From the NCBI GenBank assembly GCA_019112785.1, contig DXIQ01000035.1, positions 1 through 49,794 on the forward strand: a stretch of DNA of 49,794 nucleotides, read 5' to 3'. The position numbers and the translations under genes are program-made. Each line of letters opens with the position of its first letter. Position 1 is the first letter of the stretch. This document shows positions 24,719 through 32,707 of the stretch, piece after piece. The stretch comes from Candidatus Blautia stercorigallinarum. GTDB taxonomy: Bacteria > Bacillota > Clostridia > Lachnospirales > Lachnospiraceae. The notes under the pieces were generated by a model. That model saw nothing but the letters and a program-made list of their open reading frames with translations, did no database searches and was not told the DNA's origin.

Positions 24719-25744
24719 TCAGGGTGTCTCCGTTTCCATGGTCTTTCCGAAAAACGCCGTAGTCTTCTTTACCTTTTCCATCAGATCAGCAAAACTTTTG
24801 GGCGTAAGAGACTGTTTTCCATCGCAGAGAGCTTTTTCCGGATTATTGTGCACCTCGATCATAACTCCGTCTGCTCCGGCGGCAATAGCTGCCATAGTAA
24901 GAGGTTCCACCATAAAACGGATACCTGCCGCATGACTGGGATCCACGATCACCGGAAGATGGGTCTTAGACTTCAGCATGGGAATGGCGGATATATCCAG
25001 TGTATTTCTCATGGAAGTCTCAAAAGTACGGATGCCTCTTTCACAGAGGATCACCTGTTCATTTCCCCCTGCCATAATGTACTCTGCACTCATAAGCAGC
25101 TCTTCCAGTGTATTGGCCATGCCTCTCTTTAAAAGAATGGGCTTGCGGATCTTTCCCAGCTCTTTGAGAAGCTCAAAGTTCTGCATATTTCTGGTTCCTA
25201 CCTGGATCACATCCACATTTTCAAACAAAGGCAGATGTTCTGCGCTCATGATCTCGGTCACAATGGGAAGTCCCGTGGCTTTTTTTGCTTCCAGAAGCAT
25301 TTTCAGTCCTTCGCTGCCCAGTCCCTGGAAAGAGTACGGGGAAGTTCTTGGCTTAAAAGCCCCTCCTCTTAACAGTCCGGCTCCGGCCTTCTGGACGTCA
25401 AAAGCTACCTGGGTCATCTGCTCTCTGGTCTCCACAGAACAAGGGCCTGCGATCACCTGGAAATATCCTCCGCCGATCTTTCTGCCGCCGGCTTCTATGA
25501 CAGTATCTTTGGGGTGCATGGCCCTATTGGCTTTCTTGTAAGGCTCATTGATCCTCTTTACGGATTCGATCACGTCAAGAGCACTCAGCCACTCCTCGTC
25601 TACCTCCGTGGTATCTCCGATCAGTCCGATCAGAGAAGTATTCATTCCTTCGGAGAGATGAAGCTTCAGCCCCATATCCGTCAATTGTTTTTTTAATTCC
25701 TCTACTTTTTTCTGGTCCGCATTGTTTTTTAATACAAGAATCAT
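24719..25744 (-). CDS. aroF: DAHP synthase, type I-beta
   Basis: The enzyme (EC 2.5.1.54) joins phosphoenolpyruvate and erythrose 4-phosphate, the first step of aromatic amino acid synthesis. The 341 residues contain an N-terminal ferredoxin-like (ACT-like) extension (about 1-70), which in Thermotoga-type enzymes gives feedback inhibition, followed by the TIM barrel with IAGPCSVE, GGAFKPRTSPYSFQG, QVGTRNMQN and DPSHAAG motifs. It is preceded by a Tyr/Phe-rich leader peptide and a terminator (25765-25926), so it appears to be controlled at both enzyme and transcript level. The ribosome site is AGGAGG. Confidence 0.95.
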   Translation of the reverse strand: MILVLKNNADQKKVEELKKQLTDMGLKLHLSEGMNTSLIGLIGDTTEVDEEWLSALDVIESVKRINEPYKKANRAMHPKDTVIEAGGRKIGGGYFQVIAGPCSVETREQMTQVAFDVQKAGAGLLRGGAFKPRTSPYSFQGLGSEGLKMLLEAKKATGLPIVTEIMSAEHLPLFENVDVIQVGTRNMQNFELLKELGKIRKPILLKRGMANTLEELLMSAEYIMAGGNEQVILCERGIRTFETSMRNTLDISAIPMLKSKTHLPVIVDPSHAAGIRFMVEPLTMAAIAAGADGVMIEVHNNPEKALCDGKQSLTPKSFADLMEKVKKTTAFFGKTMETETP

Positions 25745-25764
25745 GTTTTTTCCTCCTATAAACT

Positions 25765-25800
25765 GAAAAAGCCGGTGCCTGCTGCTGCAGACACCGGCTT
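25765..25800 (-). terminator. Attenuator terminator before aroF
   Basis: On the minus strand AAGCCGGTG pairs with CACCGGCTT and is followed by TTTTT, just before the aroF ribosome site. Its loop contains CTGCAGCA (25783-25790), which is perfectly complementary to TGCTGCAG (25838-25845) near the end of the leader peptide gene. That pairing would break the upper part of the hairpin and act as antiterminator. Confidence 0.85.
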
Positions 25801-25824
25801 ATCTCTATGGACAGCGCCTTCCTC

Positions 25825-25926
25825 TCAGGGAATTTTTCTGCAGCAAAAAGAACCTGCGCCGTAAAAGCCCAGGAAGCAGTAATAAAAATAAGAATTTCTA
25901 TTTCCGCAAAGAATCTGCTGCATCAT
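25825..25926 (-). CDS. Tyr/Phe-rich attenuation leader peptide for aroF
   Basis: A 33-codon frame starts at ATG-ATG (25921-25926), about 30 bases after the predicted transcription start. It encodes four Tyr and four Phe within residues 13-27 (SYFYYCFLGFYGAGSF) and stops 24 bases before the terminator hairpin. Three complementary segments are present: TGCAGCA over codons 2-4, TGCTGCAG over codons 28-30, and CTGCAGCA in the terminator loop. This is the 1:2, 2:3, 3:4 scheme of ribosome-mediated attenuation. Stalling at Tyr or Phe codons would favour 2:3 and read-through. The ribosome site (AGAAAGG, about 13 bases from the ATG) is weakly placed. The frame is open to 26007, but the promoter excludes that start. 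Confidence 0.75.
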   Translation of the reverse strand: MMQQILCGNRNSYFYYCFLGFYGAGSFCCRKIP

Positions 25927-25962
25927 GTCACTGTACCAGCCTTTCTGTTTTAAGTTATCCCT

Positions 25963-25991
25963 ATCATATCCTGTGGAGACCTTTTTGTCAA
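25963..25991 (-). promoter_or_regulatory. Promoter of the leader peptide and aroF
   Basis: TTGACA (25986-25991, perfect) and TATGAT (25963-25968) on the minus strand have a 17-base spacer. Transcription should begin near 25956. Confidence 0.8.
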
Positions 25992-26046
25992 CAGAAAATT
26001 TTAGCAATTTAAAGCGTAACAGCGATAAGATTTAACGAAAAAGGAA

Positions 26047-26075
26047 TTGTCAGTATAGAATATGTCTCTTATAAT
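26047..26075 (+). promoter_or_regulatory. Promoter of the moxR operon
   Basis: TTGTCA (26047-26052) and TATAAT (26070-26075) have a 17-base spacer, about 50 bases before the moxR start. Confidence 0.75.
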
Positions 26076-26126
26076 GGAATCAGAATATAAACGGTTTTTA
26101 GAATTATTGTCAAAGGAGTAATCAGC

Positions 26127-27083
26127 ATGAACAGCCAAGAAACCCACAGCCGGCAGGCCTATCAGGTAATACGTCAGGTCCGGAAGGCCGTGATCGGAAA
26201 AGACGACTGTATCCGGAAAGTCATGATGGCAATCTTAAGCTCCGGTCATATCCTTCTGGAAGATATTCCCGGAGTTGGAAAGACCACTATGGCTCTGGCC
26301 TTTTCCAGAGCGCTGAATCTCAAAGAAAAGCGTCTGACTTTTACCCCGGATGTCCTTCCTGCCGATCTTACCGGATTCACCATGTACCGAAAAGAAACCG
26401 GCCAGTTTTATTATCAGCCCGGAGCGGTAATGTGCAATCTTTTTCTGGGGGATGAGATCAACCGTACCTCGCCCAGGACCCAGTCCGCTCTGCTGGAAGT
26501 CATGGAAGAAGGACAGGTCAGTGTAGACGGCGTTACCCATCCTCTTCCCAGACCTTTTATCGTTATCGCCACCCAGAATCCGGCAGGCTCCGCAGGCACC
26601 CAGCTCCTTCCCCAGTCCCAGCTGGACCGTTTTACTGTGTGCCTTACCATAGGATATCCGGATATGGAAGAAGAAATTTCTATCCTGAAAGGCCGTATTG
26701 CCCGAAATACCATTGAACAGGTACAGCCTGCCGCTGATTCCCAGGGACTCCTTCTTATGCAGGAAGAGGTCCGGAATATCTTTATCCATGACCGTATCTA
26801 TCACTATATCGGCAGACTGTCCCAGGCCACCAGGAACAACCCTATGATCGAACTGGGGGTGAGCCCCAGAGGATCCCTGGCTCTTGCCCGGATGGCACAG
26901 GCCAGTGCCTATCTGCGGAACAAAACTTATGTAACTCCTGATGATATCCGGGGAATCCTCATGGACGTCTGGGCTCACCGGATCCTTCTGAATGCAAAGG
27001 CAAGGATCAGTCATCTGACCCCTGACGCTGTTTTAGAGGAGATCCTGAAGACGGTTCCTGCTCCCTCTCTGCGCAAAACCTGA
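26127..27083 (+). CDS. MoxR-family AAA+ ATPase
   Basis: The 318-residue cytosolic ATPase has Walker A GVGKTT (49-54), Walker B LFLGDE (105-110), a sensor 1 region ATQNPAGSAGTQ and a sensor 2 near SPRGSLALARMAQ. MoxR ATPases are chaperone-like factors for maturation of partner proteins, typically with VWA or DUF58 proteins. It is the first gene of the conserved moxR-DUF58-transglutaminase operon, with a gap of eight bases to the next gene. The target is not known. Confidence 0.93.
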   Translation: MNSQETHSRQAYQVIRQVRKAVIGKDDCIRKVMMAILSSGHILLEDIPGVGKTTMALAFSRALNLKEKRLTFTPDVLPADLTGFTMYRKETGQFYYQPGAVMCNLFLGDEINRTSPRTQSALLEVMEEGQVSVDGVTHPLPRPFIVIATQNPAGSAGTQLLPQSQLDRFTVCLTIGYPDMEEEISILKGRIARNTIEQVQPAADSQGLLLMQEEVRNIFIHDRIYHYIGRLSQATRNNPMIELGVSPRGSLALARMAQASAYLRNKTYVTPDDIRGILMDVWAHRILLNAKARISHLTPDAVLEEILKTVPAPSLRKT

Positions 27084-27091
27084 GGTATGTT

Positions 27092-28198
27092 ATGATAAAT
27101 CCATTGTTTGTCCTGCTTTTCTTTATCCTGCTCTATACTGCGATCCTGTATCAAAGCCAGGCGGCTCTGGCCCTGTGTGTTCTTTTTATATTCTGGATCC
27201 TGGCCTCGTTTTTTCAGGTTCTGTACTGCCGCAGAAAGATTAAGATCGATTTTCCTTTTTCCGCCTATACAGGAGAAAAAGAGCAGCAGGCGGTTTTTAC
27301 TTTTACAATAAAAAATACCGGATATCTTCCTCTGTCCGGAATCAGGCTCGGTTTCCTGCTTCTGGACCAGAGCGGAAAAAAGACAGAGGGGAAAAATTTA
27401 TTTCTGTCTCTGGGACCCCGAAGCCGCAGAAAATTTTCTCTGACCTTTTCTTCTCCTTACTGCGGAAGATTCTATGTGCAGCTAAAGAAACTCCGGATCT
27501 GCAGTTTCTTTTCCCTTGTGCAGATATTGTCAAAAACAGACCTGACAGGAGAAGCCGTATTTTTTCCCAGGCCTCTCCCTGTCTCTGTAAAAGTCAGCGA
27601 AAAAACCCGTTATTTTGTTCCAGAGGGAGAAGACAGCCTGGAAACTCCTTTTCTGGCTTCTTCCGCCTCCGGAAGTTTTACGGAAGACATCCGCAGTTAC
27701 CGGCCCCGGGATCCTCTGAAACTGGTGCACTGGAAACTCAGCGCCAGAACGGATGACCTGATGGTACGGACTCCCGATACCGGAGAGGGATTTTCTGTCC
27801 TGCTCTTTTTAGATCTGGCCGTCCCGGAACAAAAAGAGTCTGCCAGACAGATCAGCGCCTTTTTCCAATGGGCCGCCTCTCTCTCCTTTGCCCTGGTGGA
27901 GATGAAATCCAGCCATCTGATGATCTGGTTTGATCAGAAAGAGCAATGTCTGCGGCGGCTTCCTGTACGAAATGAAGAAGAGCTGAACTTTGCCCTGTAC
28001 TGTCTCCTCCACGGGGAATTCTATCAGGATCCCAAAAGTCTGTATTCTCTTTATTCCAGAGAATATCCCACCGCCACCTGGGCCTGCAGACTTTTACTGG
28101 ATACTCATCTGGATCTTTGGCGGGAAGAAGAAAAGATTCTTTCTTCCACTCCGGAATCTTTGAAAGAAGACCTGGCTCTGATAGAGATCATTTTGTGA
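27092..28198 (+). CDS. DUF58 domain protein
   Basis: The 368-residue protein starts with two close membrane segments (about 3-48). A beta-rich region follows, then the DUF58 core (about 195-290) with the hallmark DIRSYRPRDPLKLVHWKLSAR and a following VRTPDTGEG; this core is a divergent VWA-like fold. It is the middle gene of the moxR operon, with short gaps on both sides. DUF58 proteins are thought to work with the ATPase and the transglutaminase-like protein at the membrane. No enzymatic activity is assigned. Confidence 0.9.
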   Translation: MINPLFVLLFFILLYTAILYQSQAALALCVLFIFWILASFFQVLYCRRKIKIDFPFSAYTGEKEQQAVFTFTIKNTGYLPLSGIRLGFLLLDQSGKKTEGKNLFLSLGPRSRRKFSLTFSSPYCGRFYVQLKKLRICSFFSLVQILSKTDLTGEAVFFPRPLPVSVKVSEKTRYFVPEGEDSLETPFLASSASGSFTEDIRSYRPRDPLKLVHWKLSARTDDLMVRTPDTGEGFSVLLFLDLAVPEQKESARQISAFFQWAASLSFALVEMKSSHLMIWFDQKEQCLRRLPVRNEEELNFALYCLLHGEFYQDPKSLYSLYSREYPTATWACRLLLDTHLDLWREEEKILSSTPESLKEDLALIEIIL

Positions 28199-28213
28199 TT
28201 TAGGAGGATAGCT

Positions 28214-30550
28214 ATGAAGAAAAACCATAATTTTCAGCTTACGATCCAAAAGAAAGGCTTCAGTCAGAACAAAAGCGGCGCGTTGATGGGAACTTTCTGT
28301 TCTTTTCTTCTGTTCTTCTTTGCCTGCGGCAGCTGTCTTCTGAACTTCTCCCTTATCTTTCATTCCGGGTTCTCTATTCTTTCCACCGCAGAACTGTGTG
28401 TTATCCCTGCAGTTGCCGGTACATTCCTTTTCGCTCTCCGCGGAAGGGAAAAATTCTCTTACTTTCTCTTTGGCTTCCTGGGAATACTGCTCCTGGCCCT
28501 GTATCTTTTCCGTGAAGATTTTTTCCGGCAGTTTTTCAGCGCCGCAGGAGTTCTGGAAAAGCTGGTCCGTGCAGCTTACAATCTGAGTATTTTCCCGGGA
28601 TATACAGACAATGTAAAGGATAAATGGATACTCTGCTTCTTCCTGATATCCCTTTATATGCTTTTTGTCCTTCTGTCCATGCTCTGGAAAAAGCGTCTTT
28701 TCTTTGTGCTGCTTCTGGGACTTCCCGGACTGATCTCTTACCTTCTGGAGGTCTCTGTCCCTGTTGCCCTTTTTGCCCTGCCCTTAGGAGCCTTTATTCT
28801 CTGGAGAGGAGCTCTCTGGCCCCAAAGCGTATCCCGGCTGTGGCTCCTTGCCGTTCCTTTTCAGGGGATTCTTTTCCTGACAGCCGCCTGTATTTTTGCC
28901 CCTCTTTTCTCTCCCTGGGTCTTTCAAGCCAGTGAATCCCTGTCCGCCTGTATTAACACAGCAGGAAACCGGCTTTTATCCGGAGGGGAAACAAGTCCTG
29001 CCCCTTCAACGGACAGGAAAGGGACGGACGGCCCAGGTACTTTTTCCTACGAGGCTCAGACAGACAGCCAGCAGATCACCAGCAGTCCGCCTTCCTATAC
29101 TTCTCAGAATGTCCTGTCCCTGTCCATAGACGGGGAGATATCACAGCCTTTGTATTTAAGAGGATTTGTAGGCGCAGACTATGCAGATTACCAGTGGACC
29201 CCGCCCCTGGATGAAGAGTGGTATTCCTATGCAGGAGACAGGGGAATTGCCCGGCAGCTGGCCAATGGAGTCTTCCCCCTGCCTCTTTTTGGAATTCCTG
29301 AGGAAGACCGCCTGTCTATTTCCATAGAATTTTCACATGCTCCTGACTTTACATATCTGCCTCTGGTCAGTGTAAGCAGCAATGTTACTCTTTCCGAAAG
29401 CAATGTTCTCCAGGACCAGACCAGCCTGAAGCTCAGCGGCCGCTGCTTTCCGCTCACTCTGGACAGACTTTCGGAAATACCTCTGGGAAATTTCTATCAA
29501 GGAAACCTGGATCTGGCAAAGGCCTATGAAGCCTTCTGCCGGGACCGTTATACTTTCTGGAACGAGGATCCCCCGGAAGCCCTCGTAGAAGAACTCCGGC
29601 AGCTTCCTGTATATGCTTCCATATCTGAGGTTCCCTCAGATGAAGAGATTCAAAAGGCCGCAGAAGAAATCCAAAACTTTCTGTGGAATCATGCCTCCTA
29701 CAGTCTGTCCCTGGAGCCCTTTTCCCAAAGCATTCCTCTGTCCCAGGAACTTCTCTATGAACAGAAACGGGGCTTCTGTATACACTTTGCTACTGTAGGG
29801 ACCCAGCTTTTCCGTATGTACGGCATTCCGGCCCGGTATGTGACCGGCTACTCTGTTTTACCGGATATGCTGCGGACAGATCCTCAAATGGGATATACCG
29901 CCCAGGTTCCGGATTCCAGAGCCCACGCCTGGGTAGAAGTCTATACCCAGAGTGCCGACTGGATCCCTGTAGAGGTAACCCCAAGCGCCCAGCTGCCTGT
30001 TCCTCAGACAGAGGACACCAACGAGACGGTTCCTCAGGATATGCCTGAGGAAGAGACTCCTGATAATACCGATGAAGAAAACAGTGGCATTACCGGAAAC
30101 GAAGGAAAAGATCCCGGTGTTCTGGGTACACTTGCAGCGGTAGGAAAAGGCCTTCTTATCGCCATCGTAGTCCTGGGTACACTGGTTCTTCTCCTGCTGT
30201 TTGTCCGCCGCCTGCTGTTTCGCTTCCGGCTGGGCTATTTTGCAGGTAGCCCCACTCAGGCATACCTGACTGTGTTCAAAAATCTGATAAGACTCTGGGA
30301 ACTGGAATTTTCCCTAGAAATCCGGACTTCCACAGACCGTGAATATTTCCGTCTTCTCTCAGAAAAGCTTCCCGATCCTCTGAAAGAAGAATTTGCCACT
30401 CTGTACACGGAAGCAGAAACCTTCGCCTACGGCCAGAAAAAACCTTTTCCCGCCCAGCTTGGCAACCTTCGCCGTTACTACCTGCGGCAGCGAAAAACCT
30501 ACATTGCCGGAAAAAAAGGACTGGAAAAGCTCAGCAGCCTGCTGGTATAA
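28214..30550 (+). CDS. Membrane transglutaminase-like protein (TgpA type)
   Basis: The 778-residue protein has about six to seven N-terminal membrane helices (25-235). A large extracellular part contains the transglutaminase core, with Cys522 (KRGFCIHFA) and His571 (SRAHAWVEVY); the third residue may be Asp582 or Glu587 in ADWIPVEVTPS. A Pro/Glu/Thr-rich linker (about 595-635) leads to a last membrane helix (about 650-672) and a cytosolic DUF4129-like tail. The family may act as peptidase or crosslinker in the envelope. It is the last gene of the moxR operon and converges with the ABC exporter across the tandem hairpin elements. Confidence 0.92.
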   Translation: MKKNHNFQLTIQKKGFSQNKSGALMGTFCSFLLFFFACGSCLLNFSLIFHSGFSILSTAELCVIPAVAGTFLFALRGREKFSYFLFGFLGILLLALYLFREDFFRQFFSAAGVLEKLVRAAYNLSIFPGYTDNVKDKWILCFFLISLYMLFVLLSMLWKKRLFFVLLLGLPGLISYLLEVSVPVALFALPLGAFILWRGALWPQSVSRLWLLAVPFQGILFLTAACIFAPLFSPWVFQASESLSACINTAGNRLLSGGETSPAPSTDRKGTDGPGTFSYEAQTDSQQITSSPPSYTSQNVLSLSIDGEISQPLYLRGFVGADYADYQWTPPLDEEWYSYAGDRGIARQLANGVFPLPLFGIPEEDRLSISIEFSHAPDFTYLPLVSVSSNVTLSESNVLQDQTSLKLSGRCFPLTLDRLSEIPLGNFYQGNLDLAKAYEAFCRDRYTFWNEDPPEALVEELRQLPVYASISEVPSDEEIQKAAEEIQNFLWNHASYSLSLEPFSQSIPLSQELLYEQKRGFCIHFATVGTQLFRMYGIPARYVTGYSVLPDMLRTDPQMGYTAQVPDSRAHAWVEVYTQSADWIPVEVTPSAQLPVPQTEDTNETVPQDMPEEETPDNTDEENSGITGNEGKDPGVLGTLAAVGKGLLIAIVVLGTLVLLLLFVRRLLFRFRLGYFAGSPTQAYLTVFKNLIRLWELEFSLEIRTSTDREYFRLLSEKLPDPLKEEFATLYTEAETFAYGQKKPFPAQLGNLRRYYLRQRKTYIAGKKGLEKLSSLLV

Positions 30551-30595
30551 CCTCTTCTCACTTTCGGTATAACCTCTTTCGCCCCAAAAGCCTAA

Positions 30596-30693
30596 AGGAA
30601 CCGCCATCTGTTTTATGCGAATTCGCCGAGCACGCTTTGAGACCACAGGCTCAAAGCAGCGCAGGCTGAGCAATAAAACAGATGGCGGTTCCT
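30596..30693. repeat. Giant hairpin element, tandem copy 1
   Basis: A perfect 21-bp outer stem (30596-30616 with 30673-30693) encloses a 56-base core (30617-30672). The core contains an inner 8-bp stem GCTTTGAG/CTCAAAGC. About 39 bases of shared flank (TCGGTATAA...CCTAAA) precede it. Copy 2 follows with a period of 146 bases. The cores differ at six of 56 positions. The outer arms differ at seven of 21 positions, and each change is matched on the opposite arm. The element lies between convergent genes. I do not recognise a known RNA family. Confidence 0.85.
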
Positions 30694-30741
30694 CTCTTAA
30701 TTTCACTATCGGTATAAACTCTTCCCATTGCTAAAACCTAA

Positions 30742-30839
30742 AAGAATCGCTGTTCATTTTATGCGAATTTCCCGAGCATGCTTTGAGACTACAGGCTCAA
30801 AGCTGCGCGGGCTGAGCAATAAAATGAACAGCGATTCTT
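30742..30839. repeat. Giant hairpin element, tandem copy 2
   Basis: The second copy has arms at 30742-30762 and 30819-30839, again perfectly complementary over 21 bp, and a core at 30763-30818 with the same inner stem. The innermost arm bases TTTTAT and the following GCGAA are the same in both copies, and ATTTTATGCGAA also occurs inside the repeat at 36546-36641. The element ends 29 bases before the stop of the ABC exporter gene and could end transcription from either side, although it has no T-run. Confidence 0.85.
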
Positions 30840-30868
30840 GAGAACTTTTCATCTGCTTGGGAAGCGGC

Positions 30869-32707
30869 TTATACCGCTTCCGCCTTTTCAAACTGGCTAT
30901 TATATAGATTTGCGTAGAACCCGCCTGCTGCCAGCAGTTCCTCATGGGTTCCCTGTTCAATGATATCTCCCTCATTCATGACCAGGATCAGGTCTGCATC
31001 CCGGATAGTTGAGAGACGGTGAGCGATAACAAAGCTGGTCCTTCCTTTCATCAGGTTATCCATAGCGCTCTGTATCCGTTCCTCGGTCCTGGTATCCACA
31101 GAGGAAGTGGCTTCATCCAGGATCAGGATCTTATTGTCTGCCAGGATTGCTCTGGCAATGGTAAGAAGCTGTTTCTGTCCCTGGGAAATGTTATTGGTCT
31201 CCTCGTTCAGGACCATCTGATAACCGCCCGGCTGGGACATGATAAAGTGGTGGACATGGGCTGCTTTGGCTGCGGCGATGACTTCTTCATCTGTGGCGTC
31301 CAGCCGTCCATACCGGATATTTTCCATAATAGTTCCGTGGAACAGCCAGGTATCCTGGAGCACCATGCCGAACATTTCCCGCAGTTCGCTTCTGTTAAAG
31401 TCTTTTACATTGTGGCCGTCAATCAGGATCTCCCCGGAATTTACATCATAAAACCGCATGAGCAGCTTGATCATGGTGGTCTTTCCCGCTCCTGTAGGAC
31501 CTACGATAGCCACCTTCTGTCCTTCCTTAACCTTCATGTTGAAATCATGGATGATCATATGACTTGGATCATAACCAAAGGCCACATGGCGGGCTTCCAC
31601 ATTTCCATCTAAGTTGTGGATATCCACCGGGTTCTCCACAGTCTGGTCTTCTTCCTTCTCATCCAGGAACTCAAAGACTCTCTCTGCAGCTGCTGCAGAG
31701 GACTGGAGCATATTTGTCACCTGGGCGATCTGCTGGATAGGCTGGGTAAAGTTCCGGATATACTGGAAGAAAGCCTGGATATCTCCTACTGCCACGTTGC
31801 CCCGGATCACCATATAGCCGCCTAAAAGAGCTACCATTACGTACCCCAGATTTCCTACAAACTGCATAATAGGCATCATCATGCCGGAGAAGAACTGGGA
31901 TCTCCATGCGGAGGTATACAGCTTGTCGTTGGTCTTTTCAAAATCACGGATCACATCTTCCTGTTTATTAAAGGCCTGGACTACGTTATGTCCTCCATAT
32001 ATCTCCTCTACCTGGCCGTTTACTTCACCTAAATATCTCTGCTGATCACGGAAATATTTCTGAGAATGTTTCATTACATTTCCGATGATCACCATAGAAA
32101 CCGGCAGGATCAGAAGAGAAGCCAGGGTCATCCATACATTGATAGACAGCATCATGACAAATACGCCGATCAGGGTAGTCACAGATGTGATCATCTGAGT
32201 AAAACTCTGGTTAATGCTGGTCTGAAGGGTATCCACATCATTGGTGATCCTGGAAAGGATCTCACCGTGAGTCTTGGTCTCGTAGTATTTCAGAGGAAGC
32301 CGGTTCAGCTTTCCGGAAATATCTTTTCTCAGATTATAGGTCACATTGTTAGAGATTCCTGACATGATAAATCCCTGGACAAAGGAAAATACTGCGCTGA
32401 CCAGATACAGGCACATGGCTCCGATAAGGATCTGGGCGATCTTTCCGAAATCAATTCCCGCTCCTCCGCTGATCTTTGACACGATCCCGTTAAAAAGCTC
32501 TGTAGTGGCTTTTCCCAGGATCTTCGGGCCGATAATATTAAAAATGGTGCTTCCTACCGCAAACAGCAGCATGATAAAAAGCTGGATACGGTATCTTTCC
32601 ATATAGATAAAAAGTCTTTTCATTGCCCCTTTGAAATTCTTGGCTTTCTCCCCGGACATTCCACGTCCGTGTCTGCCCATAGGGCCTCTCGGTCTTTCAT
32701 TACTCAT
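30869..32707 (-). CDS. Heterodimeric ABC exporter, canonical subunit
   Basis: The 612-residue half-transporter has a Gly/Arg-rich N terminus, six membrane helices (about 40-335) and an ATPase domain. Walker A is GPTGAGKTT (403-411), signature ISQGQ (507-511), Walker B ILILDE with the catalytic Glu532, and the H-loop His563. It overlaps its partner gene by eight bases. The intact catalytic residues here and their loss in the partner match heterodimeric type IV exporters such as TM287/288 and BmrCD. Drug or peptide export is likely; the MarR gene upstream points to drug export, but the substrate is not known. Confidence 0.93.
   Translation of the reverse strand: MSNERPRGPMGRHGRGMSGEKAKNFKGAMKRLFIYMERYRIQLFIMLLFAVGSTIFNIIGPKILGKATTELFNGIVSKISGGAGIDFGKIAQILIGAMCLYLVSAVFSFVQGFIMSGISNNVTYNLRKDISGKLNRLPLKYYETKTHGEILSRITNDVDTLQTSINQSFTQMITSVTTLIGVFVMMLSINVWMTLASLLILPVSMVIIGNVMKHSQKYFRDQQRYLGEVNGQVEEIYGGHNVVQAFNKQEDVIRDFEKTNDKLYTSAWRSQFFSGMMMPIMQFVGNLGYVMVALLGGYMVIRGNVAVGDIQAFFQYIRNFTQPIQQIAQVTNMLQSSAAAAERVFEFLDEKEEDQTVENPVDIHNLDGNVEARHVAFGYDPSHMIIHDFNMKVKEGQKVAIVGPTGAGKTTMIKLLMRFYDVNSGEILIDGHNVKDFNRSELREMFGMVLQDTWLFHGTIMENIRYGRLDATDEEVIAAAKAAHVHHFIMSQPGGYQMVLNEETNNISQGQKQLLTIARAILADNKILILDEATSSVDTRTEERIQSAMDNLMKGRTSFVIAHRLSTIRDADLILVMNEGDIIEQGTHEELLAAGGFYANLYNSQFEKAEAV

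Noticed and set aside
25825-26007. 60-codon frame upstream of aroF as a full gene
   Set aside because: Its first 27 codons overlap a consensus promoter (25963-25991), so the upstream start is not transcribed. Only the 33-codon 3' part is kept, as a leader peptide.
30596-30839. CRISPR array or tRNA-like genes in the tandem repeats
   Set aside because: There are only two units, each a single long palindrome with a 146-base period; no short direct repeats with spacers, and no cloverleaf or T-arm sequence.
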